In this document: one piece after another, positions 17,168-26,140 of the stretch
Position numbering within the stretch: the stretch's first letter is position 1
Layout: every line of letters starts with the position of its first letter
NCBI GenBank assembly: GCA_016720395.1
Contig: JADKKR010000009.1
Coordinates: forward strand, 227,940 to 291,939
Length of the DNA stretch: 64,000 nucleotides
Reading direction: 5' to 3'
Origin: Geobacteraceae bacterium
Lineage (GTDB): Bacteria; Desulfobacterota; Desulfuromonadia; Geobacterales; Pseudopelobacteraceae
Program-made: the position numbers and the translations under genes
The notes under the pieces: model-generated
Database searches by the model: none
Seen by the model: only the letters and a program-made list of their open reading frames with translations
Told to the model about the DNA's origin: nothing

Positions 17168-18553
17168 CTACCCCACTCGGGAGGTTATGAAATCCCTCAG
17201 TTTGTTCAAATCCGCATCCATCTCATCACAGCGGGTCGGCATTCCGGCCAGGGAAGCGATGGAGGGCGGTACCGGGGACTGGGATCCAATCGCCTTTTCG
17301 ACAACTTCACCGAACTTGGCCGGATGGGCTGTAGCGAGGCAGATCCGGGCGACATGATCAGGAAGGAGTTCGCGTGCGGCACAAACGCCGACTGCGGTAT
17401 GTGGATCGAGCAGATAGCCGGTCTCGCGATAGAAGCTGACGATGGTCTCCAGTGTCTGGTCCTGATTGACCGAGGCCGAGCAGAATTCTGCCCGCACCCG
17501 TCTCATTTCGTCCTCGCTGAAACTGATCCTCCCTTTTTCACGAAGCTCTGCAAAGGCCGACCGGACCTTGAACGGGTCTTCTTTGTAGAGATGAAAGAGG
17601 TAGCGTTCGAAATTGGAAGCCACCTGAATGTCCATGGATGGTGAAACCGTTGCGACAACACCGCTCAGAGAATAATCGCCCTCGTTGATGAAGCGGGTCA
17701 GGATATTGTTTTCGTTGGTTGCCAGGAGCAGTTTGTCCACGGGCAGCCCCATGCGCTTGGCAACATAACCGGCAAAAATGTCGCCGAAGTTCCCGGTGGG
17801 AACGGAAAAGCTGACCGGCGTTGGACCGGAGTCCGTTACCCGCAGCCAGGCCCAGAAATAATAGACGACCTGGGCCAGCACACGTGCCCAGTTAATGGAG
17901 TTGACGGCGCCGAGAGCGTAGGTTTCCTTGAACGAAAGATCGTTGAAGAGCGCCTTGACCATATCCTGACAATCGTCAAAGGTTCCGTGAACAGCTATGT
18001 TGTGGACATTTTCATCAGTAACGGTCGTCATCTGCAGGGCTTGGACCGCTGATGTCTTGCCCTTGGGGTGCATAATGAAGATTGTGATGCCCTTTTTCCC
18101 GCGCACGCCGTGTATTGCAGCACTGCCGGTGTCACCGGACGTCGCGCCGACAATGTTGAGGTGTTCGCCGCGTTCCTGCAGAATGTGCTCAAAGAGGTTG
18201 CCGAGGAACTGCAGCGCAACATCCTTGAAGGCCAGCGTCACACCGTGAAAAAGTTCGAGAATATAGATACCGTCCTGCTTCACCACAGGCGTCACCTCGG
18301 GATGGGTGAAGGTGGCATAGGAACGGTCGATCAACTCCTTCAACGTTTTTGAGGGGATATCGCCCACAAAGGGAGAAATGACCTCAAAAGCCAGTTGCCG
18401 GTACGTCAGGCCGCGCCATGACTCCAGCAGTTCGCCGGTTACACGCGGATACGACTCGGGCAGCAGCAGGCCGCCATCCGTGGCCAGGCCCATCATAACG
18501 GCATCTTTGAAGGTTATCGGCTGAATCCCGCCGCGGGTGCTAATGTAACGCAT
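17168..18553 (-). CDS. thrC: Threonine synthase
   Basis: A PLP enzyme converting O-phosphohomoserine to threonine. The PLP lysine is in VTLAFKDVALQFLGN (~105), and the phosphate loop reads ATSGDTGSAAIHG. The length (461 aa) fits the long thrC class that starts MRYISTRGG and ends with a conserved VVEKAIG region. The start at 18553 has AAAGGA about 8 nt upstream; the ATG at 18562 is too close to that site. Confidence 0.93.
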   Translation of the reverse strand: MRYISTRGGIQPITFKDAVMMGLATDGGLLLPESYPRVTGELLESWRGLTYRQLAFEVISPFVGDIPSKTLKELIDRSYATFTHPEVTPVVKQDGIYILELFHGVTLAFKDVALQFLGNLFEHILQERGEHLNIVGATSGDTGSAAIHGVRGKKGITIFIMHPKGKTSAVQALQMTTVTDENVHNIAVHGTFDDCQDMVKALFNDLSFKETYALGAVNSINWARVLAQVVYYFWAWLRVTDSGPTPVSFSVPTGNFGDIFAGYVAKRMGLPVDKLLLATNENNILTRFINEGDYSLSGVVATVSPSMDIQVASNFERYLFHLYKEDPFKVRSAFAELREKGRISFSEDEMRRVRAEFCSASVNQDQTLETIVSFYRETGYLLDPHTAVGVCAARELLPDHVARICLATAHPAKFGEVVEKAIGSQSPVPPSIASLAGMPTRCDEMDADLNKLRDFITSRVG

Positions 18554-18681
18554 CAGGTACATCCTTTCTCAACAGGTGGGTTGCAGCAGGTCACATAACG
18601 GGGACCACTACCGGCAGCATGCCGTAGATGATTCTGCAGCGGATGAAAATGTAGCAGATAAAAATAATTTTTGAAAGGCTC

Positions 18682-19296
18682 TCACCTGTCTGTTCCGACC
18701 GGAAAGACAACGGACCTCAACTCTGCCGGCGCAAATGAAAAGAACGATCTGAACATGCAATACTTGTAAAATTCGCTGAACAGAAGATAAAAACTCCCGC
18801 CGTGATTCCACCAGGCCTCCTTGAGATTCCTCGTGTCAACCGGATAGGGATAGATGGTCAGATCTCTGGGAAGCGCATTACGGAAAAGTATTGCCGCACG
18901 TTTCATATGATAGCGCGAGGTTATCAGCAAAACGGAACCGACCTGCCGGCGCAGGATCACGTCCCGGCCGAGAATGGCATTCTCCAGGGTATTCCGGGAT
19001 GCCCGCTCCAGAATAACCCCTTCAGGTGAAGGGTCGCCCGGTTGAGGACGATACAGGTCACTCTTGCGCACAGAAGGATCGACTCCGATCAGGAAAAGAT
19101 ACGCCGCCCGGCGCTCGCGGTACAACCTGACCCCCTCGTCGACCCTGCCCTTCCCTCCGGCCAGAACGACAATCGCATCGGCTTTTACCGCGGTTTGCCG
19201 GTAGGAAAAGGTCTTGTAGGTAAAGTCTATGAACAGCGCAGCGATGGCTACCAGGAGAATAATCGCAAGCGTTATGAAAGCTTTGATGACATTCAT
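18682..19296 (-). CDS. YdcF/DUF218 family protein
   Basis: An ElyC/SanA/YdcF-like membrane-anchored protein, 204 aa, linked in other bacteria to envelope maintenance. One N-terminal TM segment (residues 5-27), then ADAIVVLAGGKGRVDEGVRLY, SRNTLENAILGRD and LLITSRYHMKRAAILF, the three DUF218 blocks. Its biochemical activity is not known. It lies 128 nt above thrC and is divergent from rpmB. Confidence 0.85.
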   Translation of the reverse strand: MNVIKAFITLAIILLVAIAALFIDFTYKTFSYRQTAVKADAIVVLAGGKGRVDEGVRLYRERRAAYLFLIGVDPSVRKSDLYRPQPGDPSPEGVILERASRNTLENAILGRDVILRRQVGSVLLITSRYHMKRAAILFRNALPRDLTIYPYPVDTRNLKEAWWNHGGSFYLLFSEFYKYCMFRSFFSFAPAELRSVVFPVGTDR

Positions 19297-19315
19297 GCCG
19301 TTCTCATTTTTCCTC

Positions 19316-19344
19316 TTGCAACCAGGTAATTAATCTGCTATAAA
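19316..19344 (+). promoter_or_regulatory. Sigma-70 promoter of rpmB
   Basis: TTGCAA at 19316-19321 and TATAAA at 19339-19344 are separated by 17 nt. They lie 35 nt upstream of the rpmB start. Confidence 0.7.
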
Positions 19345-19378
19345 TTTTTTTTCAGCAAACAATCGGAGGAAAGATAAT

Positions 19379-19570
19379 ATGTCAAGAAAATGTGATGTCT
19401 GTGGAAAAGGTCCCAGCTTCGGAAACAATGTGAGCCACGCCAACAACAAAACCCGTACCGTGTGGTATCCGAACCTGCAGAAAGTCAGAGCCGTGAAGAA
19501 TGGCAGCATCATGACTGTCAAGGCCTGTACCCGCTGCATCCGCTCCGGTCACGTGACCAAAGCACTTTAG
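19379..19570 (+). CDS. rpmB: 50S ribosomal protein L28
   Basis: A 63-residue L28 with the typical start CDVCGKGPSFGNNVSHANNKT and the zinc-binding Cys set (CDVC near residue 5 and CTRC near 53), i.e. the Cys-containing form of L28. CGGAGG precedes the ATG. Monocistronic, with its own promoter and terminator. Confidence 0.95.
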   Translation: MSRKCDVCGKGPSFGNNVSHANNKTRTVWYPNLQKVRAVKNGSIMTVKACTRCIRSGHVTKAL

Positions 19571-19595
19571 CAGTCGGACGTCAGTCTCGCATATC

Positions 19596-19633
19596 AAAGC
19601 CGCGGCACTCACAGGTGCCTGCGGCTTTTCTTT
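19596..19633 (+). terminator. Rho-independent terminator of rpmB
   Basis: AAAGCCGCGGCAC pairs with GTGCC-T-GCGGCTTT (one unpaired T in the 3' arm) around a 6-nt loop, followed by TTTCTTT. Confidence 0.85.
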
Positions 19634-19671
19634 GTGCCGGCATCCCCGTCAGCAGACCTCACAGCATCCCT

Positions 19672-20052
19672 TCACACACAGGCAACCACTTCGATCTCCA
19701 CACCTACCCCGCGCGGAAGCGCCTTGACCGCCACTGTCGAGCGGGCCGGCTTATGGTCGGAGAAAAAACGCCCGTAGACTTCATTGACCGCACTAAAATC
19801 ACTCATCTCAACCAGAAATACCGTTGCCTTCACAACATCGCCAAAACCTGCTCCGGCCTCGGTTAATACGGAGGAGATATTTTCCATCACCTGTTCGGCC
19901 TGCCTGCGGATATCTCCGTCTACCACTTCTCCGGTAGCCGGGTCCAGTGGAATCTGACCGGAACAGAACAGGAGGTTTCCTGCCTGGATGGCCTGCGAGT
20001 ACGGTCCGATAGCAGCCGGGGCATTTTTTGTAGAAATTGCTTTTAGTTTCAT
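19672..20052 (-). CDS. ridA: RidA/YjgF-family enamine/imine deaminase
   Basis: Hydrolyses reactive 2-aminoacrylate and related enamines from PLP enzymes. The 126-residue protein has the family marks AIGPYSQAIQAGNLLFCSGQIPLDP, the Arg-containing PARSTVAVKALPRG and the C-terminal VEIEVVA. The ATG overlaps the rel stop (ATGA), a gene order (rpoZ-rel-ridA) often seen in this lineage. Confidence 0.93.
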   Translation of the reverse strand: MKLKAISTKNAPAAIGPYSQAIQAGNLLFCSGQIPLDPATGEVVDGDIRRQAEQVMENISSVLTEAGAGFGDVVKATVFLVEMSDFSAVNEVYGRFFSDHKPARSTVAVKALPRGVGVEIEVVACV

Positions 20053-22199
20053 TGCTTCAACCTCTCTACCTTAATTACACCTTTAACTTTCATGATCGCG
20101 TTCATAACCTTCTGAAGATGGGTCAGGTCAACAACATTCACCTCAAAGGTGTTCTCGCCCCGCTGGTCGATGGTGCTCTGTATATGGGCGCTGGAAATGT
20201 TGGCTTCGCTGTTGGTGATGGCCATGGTTATGTTGGCAAGAATACCCTTGACGTCGTGGCAGAGAACCCTGATTTTGACAGGAAGTACCGAGGATTTATC
20301 CCTGTTCCAGGCCACATCTATGCGACGCTCTGGATCGCTTTCCAGGGCAAGCTGGCAGTCGGAGGTATGGATCGTCACACCCTTGCCTCGCGTGATGAAG
20401 CCGATGATGTCATCACCGGGGACCGGGTTGCAGCACTTGCCGAAACGGACCAGGACGTCATCGACTCCGCTGATTTCAACCGCGCTGGACGATTTCCCCT
20501 TAAGCTTGTTGATAACGGCAGTCAGCCGGGATTCCTTGTGTTCAGCACGCTCCTGGATCTTCTCGTTGGGAAGGATCTTGGCGATGATCTGACCGGCGGA
20601 GATCTTGCCGTATCCAACGGCTGCCAACAGGTCGTCATCACCGGCAAAGCCGAATTCGGCCGCTATTTTTTTGAAATCGCCACTCTTCTGAATCTTCTGA
20701 AGATTGACTGAATATTTACGGAAATCCTTTTCGCAGATTTCGCGTCCCAGAACGACACTTCGCTTACGTTCCTCGGTCTTGATCCAGGTCCGGATCTTGT
20801 TGCGGGCACGGGAGCTTCTGACGATCTTGAGCCAGTCCTTGCTGGGAGTGTGATGCGGAGATGTGATGACTTCAACGATATCACCGTTCTTCAGTTCATA
20901 CTTGAGCGGCACCAGCTTGCCGTTGACCTTGGCTCCGACACAGCGGTGGCCGACATCGGTGTGGACGCTGTAGGCAAAATCGATCGGCGTCGACCCCTTA
21001 GGGTACCCTTTTACATCACCTTTGGGCGTAAAGACGTAGACCTCTTCCGGGAAAAGATCCACCCGGACCGAATCCATGAACTCCTTGGAATCCTGCAGCT
21101 CCTGCTGCCATTCCAGCAGCTGCCGCAGCCAGGCGAAGCGCTTGACATCCTTCTCGTCGTACCCCTTGCCTTCCTTATACTTCCAGTGGGCGGCAATGCC
21201 GGCATCGGCCACGTTGTGCATCTCGTGGGTGCGAATCTGCACCTCCATCCGGTCACCATGCGGGCCGATAACGGTCGTGTGCAGCGACTGGTACATGTTG
21301 CCCTTGGGCATGGCGATATAATCCTTGAAACGCCCGGGTATCGGTTTCCAGGAAGAATGAATCACGCCAAGCACCTCGTAGCACTCGCGAAGGTCATTCA
21401 CCAGGATGCGGATGGCAATCAGGTCATATATCTCTTCAAACTCAACATTGCGTTTTTCCATTTTGCGATAAATGGAGAAAAGATGCTTGCTGCGACCGGA
21501 AACCTCTCCGACGATAGTATGCTCTGCCAGTTTTTTGAAAATGATTGCCTTCGCTTCATCTACAAAGGCCTCCCGCTCCTGTTTCTTGAGGGAAATCTTG
21601 CGAACCAGTTCGAAATAGATTTCGGGGTTGAGGTAGCGGAACGAAAGGTCTTCCAGCTCAACCTTGACCCAGGATATTCCCAGACGGTTGGCAATCGGGG
21701 CGTAGATATCCATCGTTTCGCGTGCAATGCTGCGCTGCTTCAGCTCAGGCTGAAATTCCAGCGTACGCATGTTGTGCAGCCGGTCAGCAAGTTTCACCAG
21801 GATAACGCGGATATCGTTGGCCATGGCCAGCAGCATCTTGCGGAAGTTTTCGGCCTGGCTCTCTTCCTTGGTCTTGAAATGGATCTTGCTGATCTTGGTG
21901 ACGCCGTCGACCAGAAGCGCCACCTCTTCGCCGAACATCTCGACCAGTTCCTCATAGGTCGCCAGGGTGTCTTCGATGGTGTCGTGCAGAAACCCGGTAA
22001 CGATACTGGGAACATCCAGGCGAAGATCGGCCAGCAGTCCGGCGACTTCCATGGGGTGGATGATATACGGTTCACCCGAAAGTCTCGTCTGACCCTGGTG
22101 CACCTTTGCACAATACACGTAGGCCTTGCGGATGATGTTCAGATCAGCCGTCGGGTTATAGGAGCTTACCTTATCGAGGATGTCATTAAGCCTGATCAT
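20049..22199 (-). CDS. rel: Bifunctional (p)ppGpp synthetase/hydrolase
   Basis: The long RSH stringent-response enzyme, 716 aa. The N-terminal hydrolase carries HDTIED (~72-77) with its metal ligands. The synthetase has GRFKDYIAMPKGNMYQSLHT; its RFKD motif (rather than EFDD) marks a bifunctional enzyme. A TGS domain (VYVFTPKGDVKGYPKGSTP) and a C-terminal ACT domain follow. It lies below gmk and rpoZ, separated by a terminator-like hairpin after rpoZ. Confidence 0.95.
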   Translation of the reverse strand: MIRLNDILDKVSSYNPTADLNIIRKAYVYCAKVHQGQTRLSGEPYIIHPMEVAGLLADLRLDVPSIVTGFLHDTIEDTLATYEELVEMFGEEVALLVDGVTKISKIHFKTKEESQAENFRKMLLAMANDIRVILVKLADRLHNMRTLEFQPELKQRSIARETMDIYAPIANRLGISWVKVELEDLSFRYLNPEIYFELVRKISLKKQEREAFVDEAKAIIFKKLAEHTIVGEVSGRSKHLFSIYRKMEKRNVEFEEIYDLIAIRILVNDLRECYEVLGVIHSSWKPIPGRFKDYIAMPKGNMYQSLHTTVIGPHGDRMEVQIRTHEMHNVADAGIAAHWKYKEGKGYDEKDVKRFAWLRQLLEWQQELQDSKEFMDSVRVDLFPEEVYVFTPKGDVKGYPKGSTPIDFAYSVHTDVGHRCVGAKVNGKLVPLKYELKNGDIVEVITSPHHTPSKDWLKIVRSSRARNKIRTWIKTEERKRSVVLGREICEKDFRKYSVNLQKIQKSGDFKKIAAEFGFAGDDDLLAAVGYGKISAGQIIAKILPNEKIQERAEHKESRLTAVINKLKGKSSSAVEISGVDDVLVRFGKCCNPVPGDDIIGFITRGKGVTIHTSDCQLALESDPERRIDVAWNRDKSSVLPVKIRVLCHDVKGILANITMAITNSEANISSAHIQSTIDQRGENTFEVNVVDLTHLQKVMNAIMKVKGVIKVERLKQ

Positions 22200-22252
22200 T
22201 CGTTATCAGTCGCCTGATGAGCGTGGAATTTGGAATGCCGCAGAGGGGGGAT

Positions 22253-22290
22253 AAAAAAAGGGTGAAACTGCAGGAAGTGCTGTTTCACCC
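22253..22290 (-). terminator. Terminator between rpoZ and rel
   Basis: An 8-bp stem (22261-22268 with 22282-22289) is followed on the minus strand by seven T. It should end most rpoZ transcripts, leaving rel with read-through or its own promoter. Confidence 0.8.
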
Positions 22291-22301
22291 CGATACCAGG
22301 T

Positions 22302-22511
22302 TTAGTTGGCGTGCTGTTTTTTGCTGATCTCGAAGTTGACTTTTCCCGCGGCAATCTCGCGCAGGGCGGTCACCACCAGACGGTTGTTCTTGGGATCTAT
22401 CAGCGGCTGATTTCCCTTGTAGAGCTGCTTGACCCTCTTGGAAGCCAGCATGACCAGGAGGAAGCGGTTGTCTACTTTTTCGAGGCAATCTTCTACGGTA
22501 ACGCGTGCCAT
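22302..22511 (-). CDS. rpoZ: RNA polymerase omega subunit
   Basis: A 69-residue omega subunit with the conserved start MARVTVEDCLEKVDNRF, the SKRVKQLYKG segment and ALREIAAGK. Located between gmk and rel as in many proteobacteria. Omega helps polymerase assembly and forms part of a ppGpp site, which fits its neighbour rel. Confidence 0.95.
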   Translation of the reverse strand: MARVTVEDCLEKVDNRFLLVMLASKRVKQLYKGNQPLIDPKNNRLVVTALREIAAGKVNFEISKKQHAN

Positions 22512-22569
22512 AATCGTGTACTCCTTCCTGCAACAAATAAATGGAGTGCTGTTATTACCCTATTTTGCC

Positions 22570-23178
22570 TCAAATATCAAACAATTTCGCCACCTGTCCC
22601 AGCATCCTGAAGGTACGCCGGCTTTGTGCGACAACAATCGATGAAAGTTCTTCGAAGGCGGTGTCGAAATTATCATTGATGATGATGTAATCGTACCAGC
22701 GCGCCTCGCGGATCTCCCCGGCGGCGCGTTCTATGCGGAGGTCGATCACCGCCTGGTCATCTGAAGAGCGGGTTTCAAGCCGACGCCGCAATTCCGCCAT
22801 GCTGGGCGGCAGTACAAAGATGTAGACGCAGCGCTCGATCTGTTCCTTGAGTCGACGGGCACCCTGGCAGTCGATATCCAGAACCAGGTCGACTCCGTTT
22901 TTCCGGGCTTCGTCGATCGTGGCCAGGGCTGTGCCGTAGAGATTGCCGTGCACCTCGGCCCATTCCGCGAAGGCGTCACAGTCGACCATGCGCTGGAACT
23001 CCTCTCGGGAGACAAAAAAATAATCTATGCCGTGCAGCTCGCCGTTGCGCGGAGGTCGGGTTGTGTAGCTGACCGATTCCTTCATGGAAGGAAACCGCTC
23101 CATCAACGAACGGCAGAGGGTGGTCTTGCCGGCCCCGGATGGTGCCGAAATGATCAGGATGATACCTTCACGTTTCAT
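22570..23178 (-). CDS. gmk: Guanylate kinase
   Basis: Phosphorylates GMP to GDP with ATP. The 202-residue protein has the P-loop SAPSGAGKTT (about 10-19), the GMP-binding SYTTRPPRNGE and GIDYFFVSREEF, and the lid region with SSDDQAVIDLRIERA. It is 58 nt upstream of rpoZ in the same direction. Confidence 0.95.
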   Translation of the reverse strand: MKREGIILIISAPSGAGKTTLCRSLMERFPSMKESVSYTTRPPRNGELHGIDYFFVSREEFQRMVDCDAFAEWAEVHGNLYGTALATIDEARKNGVDLVLDIDCQGARRLKEQIERCVYIFVLPPSMAELRRRLETRSSDDQAVIDLRIERAAGEIREARWYDYIIINDNFDTAFEELSSIVVAQSRRTFRMLGQVAKLFDI

Positions 23179-23249
23179 AAGTTCCGCCTCGCGAGATCGA
23201 AATGTCAGGAAGGTAACAAAAACTCATCCAAAAGAAAAGCCCTGCGGAA

Positions 23250-23390
23250 TCAGTCGTCATCCAGCATACGATGTTTGGGTTTCTCGACATCATCGAACTC
23301 CCCTTTTTTTACTGCCCAGATGAAGATCAACCAGCATCCGGCACCCAGACAGAGTGAAAGGACAATCAGTAGTATGATACTTTCATCCAT
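23250..23390 (-). CDS. ccoS: Cbb3-type cytochrome oxidase assembly protein CcoS
   Basis: A 46-residue single-span protein. The N-terminal helix (residues 4-27, ending WLIFIWAVKKGEFDD) matches the CcoS pattern, including the short charged C-tail. The ATG overlaps the end of the preceding P-type ATPase by 8 nt. CcoS is needed for cofactor insertion into CcoN. No ccoNOP genes are in this window. Confidence 0.85.
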   Translation of the reverse strand: MDESIILLIVLSLCLGAGCWLIFIWAVKKGEFDDVEKPKHRMLDDD

Positions 23391-25812
23391 GGTGCGAGAT
23401 CCTCATGAGACGGAGTGAGTTGAGTGAAACCAGTAACGAACTTGCCGTCATGGCAATGGCGGCATAGACCGGCGTCAGGTACCCGGAGACAGCCAGCGGG
23501 ATGCCGACAATGTTGTACAGGAAGGCCCAGGCCAGATTCTGCCTGATTACAATCATGGTGCTGCGGGAAATACGATATGCCGTAGCCAGTCGAGTCACAT
23601 CATCACCGGCAATGATGACATCGGCATTCTCCAGGGCAATATCACTGGAACCGGTCAATGAACAGCTGACATATGCCGCTGCCAGTGCCGGGGCGTCATT
23701 GACGCCATCACCGACCATGAGCACACGCCGCCCACGGTTCTGTGCATCATGCACCAGGGCAAGCTTCTGGTCGGGAGTCATGTCGCCCAGCGCGGCTGCA
23801 ATTCCTATCGTGAATGCAATACGGTCCACAACCGGTTGCGCATCACCGCTGACCAGGCGCAGTTCAATTCCCTTCGAGACAAGCGTCGCGACAAGGCTTG
23901 AAGACCCGGGCCTGATCTGATCACTCAAGAGGAAGCAACCGGCCAGGCATCCATCAATGGCAACCAGCACTTCCGTATCCTGAAGGGCACCGACTTCCCT
24001 GCTACCGGCCAGGGACACCCCGCGCCCTTCCAGGAAGCTCCGACTGCCGCATAGGACCTGATGCCCTCCCTCGGTCTGACCTGAAACACCTCTTCCCGGG
24101 GTAATGGTAAAGTTCATGCATCCGCCGGGGAGTTCTCCCTGTTCTGCAGCATACCCCACTATCGCCCTGGCCAGGGGATGGGCAGCCTGGTGCTCCACGC
24201 TGGCAGCCGCAGCCAGCACATCCCGTTCGGACAGGCAACCGGCAGAAGAGAAGCCGGTGACTCGCGGCTGCCCCATGGTGACCGTTCCGGTTTTATCGAA
24301 AAAAGCACACTGGACAGCTGCCAGACGTTCGATGACATCACCGCTGCGCAGGATGATGCCCAGCGATGCAGATCTGCTGCATGCCGCCAGCACCGCGGCC
24401 GGAACCGCAAGTCCCATGGCACAGGGGCAGGCAATCAGCACGACCGAAAGCGACACCATGAGTGCCCTGCCGATCCCCTGCCCTGCCACGTAATAATGAC
24501 CGATGCAGACCAGTATGGCCAGCAGAATCACGGCAGGGACGAACCAGCCGGCTATGCGGTCAGAAAGCCGCTGCAATGAAGGCTTACCGGCCTGGGCCAT
24601 GCGCACAAGCGCCGCTACCCGCATAAGGTAACTGTGCCCCACCGCTCGCAGCGCCTGTACAGTAACCGGGGAGGCCACATTGATACAGCCGGCCCGGACA
24701 TCACTGCCCGGTGAGGCCAGCACCGGCAGACTCTCCCCGGTTACCAGCGATTGATCGATCTCAGTCTCGCCATCCAGGACCAGGCAGTCAACCGGAAAAC
24801 GCTCGCCCTGGCGAACAAGCAGCAGATCCCCCGGACGGATGTCATCCGCCGGGACATCGCGATGACCCGACTTCTCCACCAGGGTTGCCCGTGACACCAC
24901 AGCAGCATACAAAGACTCGATCCCTGACATGGCCGTCCGGCGCACGGAGAGTTCCAGAAGGCGGCCGAGCAGAACAAAGGTCACGATCATGGCAGCGCTC
25001 TCGTAATAGGTTTCCTGAAGGGAAAACAGTGCCCAGGTGCTGTAGATCCAAGCGGTCAGTGCCCCGACAGCTATCAGCAGATCCATGCCCGGCCTTCGGG
25101 AGCGGAGCGATTGCCAGGCCCCCTCAAGAAAGGGCCACCCGCAGTAGAAAACTACCGGCGTTGCGACGATACATGAAGCATATTGCAGAACAGACTTTAT
25201 GCCGGAGCCCATGCCCTGGAAATAGCCTGCATAGAGGCTGTAAGAATATGCCATCAGCTGCATGGTTAAAAACAGCGCTGTCCCGAAACGCAGCAGAAGG
25301 TCATTTCGCTCACGGCGGACCTCCAGGTCTGACAGTGCCGGTGAAAAGGGTCGGGGAGAAAAACCAAGACTGCTGATGGTAGCAAAGATCTCTGAAGGTG
25401 CCGAACGTGCAGGATCAAATACTACCGATGCAATCCCTCCGGCATAGGAGATACTGACGTCAGCCACACCATCGATACGGCTGATCATGCGCTCCAGCAG
25501 CCAGATACAGGAGGGACAGCTGATGCCGCCGACAAGAATATCCAGGCGGCAGAACTCGCCGTCAGGCGTAACGTGCCGGACCAGTTCTTCATCGTTAAAC
25601 TGCCCGGAGCTGTCCGGGGTTACCGTCGGCATGCTGCGGACATCACGCTGATAGAATTTACCAAGCCCTGCCGAGCAGATCAGCCGGAACGCCCCCAGAC
25701 ACCCGCGACAACAGAATTCCAGACGGTCTCCTTCCGCAGGATCTGTCTCCACAGGGTCCCAGCGAAAGCTGATGCCGCAGTGGTGGCAGGAATGTACCGC
25801 CGGGGTCGTCAT
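23383..25812 (-). CDS. ccoI: Copper-type P1B ATPase, CcoI/FixI-like
   Basis: A heavy-metal exporting P-type ATPase, 809 aa, of the kind that supplies copper to cbb3 oxidase. Features in order: an N-terminal metal-binding zinc-ribbon-like domain (CHHCGISF and FCCRGC), a heavy-metal-associated domain with GGISCPSC (~96-103), the TM6 ion motif CPC in IACPCAMG, the phosphorylation site DKTGT and the hinge MVGDGVNDAPAL. The N-terminal extra Cys domain and the coupling to ccoS favour CcoI over a general CopA. GAGGAAC stands before the ATG. Confidence 0.88.
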   Translation of the reverse strand: MTTPAVHSCHHCGISFRWDPVETDPAEGDRLEFCCRGCLGAFRLICSAGLGKFYQRDVRSMPTVTPDSSGQFNDEELVRHVTPDGEFCRLDILVGGISCPSCIWLLERMISRIDGVADVSISYAGGIASVVFDPARSAPSEIFATISSLGFSPRPFSPALSDLEVRRERNDLLLRFGTALFLTMQLMAYSYSLYAGYFQGMGSGIKSVLQYASCIVATPVVFYCGWPFLEGAWQSLRSRRPGMDLLIAVGALTAWIYSTWALFSLQETYYESAAMIVTFVLLGRLLELSVRRTAMSGIESLYAAVVSRATLVEKSGHRDVPADDIRPGDLLLVRQGERFPVDCLVLDGETEIDQSLVTGESLPVLASPGSDVRAGCINVASPVTVQALRAVGHSYLMRVAALVRMAQAGKPSLQRLSDRIAGWFVPAVILLAILVCIGHYYVAGQGIGRALMVSLSVVLIACPCAMGLAVPAAVLAACSRSASLGIILRSGDVIERLAAVQCAFFDKTGTVTMGQPRVTGFSSAGCLSERDVLAAAASVEHQAAHPLARAIVGYAAEQGELPGGCMNFTITPGRGVSGQTEGGHQVLCGSRSFLEGRGVSLAGSREVGALQDTEVLVAIDGCLAGCFLLSDQIRPGSSSLVATLVSKGIELRLVSGDAQPVVDRIAFTIGIAAALGDMTPDQKLALVHDAQNRGRRVLMVGDGVNDAPALAAAYVSCSLTGSSDIALENADVIIAGDDVTRLATAYRISRSTMIVIRQNLAWAFLYNIVGIPLAVSGYLTPVYAAIAMTASSLLVSLNSLRLMRISHHG

Positions 25813-25968
25813 GACTGTTCCTCAGGGTCTGTTGCACCTGCACCAGCATATATATTTGACCGAAGACCAGGTGAGCAGAGCGGTGAATGCAGACGTTCTG
25901 CGCACGGAACGACAAAATTAAGTATATGTTTTTCTGAATATGTGCTATAAAAAGAAAAGGAGGGCTTT

Positions 25969-26058
25969 ATGAAAGACATACTTATCATCATCGCAATTCT
26001 TGCCATCTGGTTTGTTCTCAACCGCTATATCCTTCCCAAAATGGGTGTACAGACCTGA
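25969..26058 (+). CDS. Single-span membrane miniprotein, 29 aa
   Basis: An AGGAGG lies 6 nt before the ATG, the best ribosome site in this area. The peptide starts MKDILIIIAILAIWFVLN and continues with RYILPKMG, so it is one hydrophobic helix followed by a short basic tail. It ends in TGA and is followed after 56 nt by a hairpin terminator. I do not recognise a family. It lies between the divergent ccoI and the convergent VOC gene; a role in membrane complexes is only a guess. Confidence 0.6.
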   Translation: MKDILIIIAILAIWFVLNRYILPKMGVQT

Positions 26059-26114
26059 ATGTCTGACACGTGTTCTCCCGCGGCGCGGGAGGAGAAGGAA
26101 AAAAAGAAATGAGA

Positions 26115-26140
26115 AAAGGCCGGTCTATGCGCCGGCCTTT
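26115..26140. terminator. Hairpin terminator shared by convergent genes
   Basis: Perfect 9-bp stem 26115-26123 (AAAGGCCGG) with 26132-26140 and an 8-nt loop. It follows the 29-aa gene on the plus strand and contains the last codons and the stop of the VOC gene on the minus strand, so coding sequence doubles as terminator stem. T-runs are short (3-4) on both sides. Confidence 0.65.

Noticed and set aside
20850..22217. Long plus-strand open frame (455 codons) opposite rel
   Set aside because: Antisense shadow of the intact rel gene; no ribosome site or family motif.
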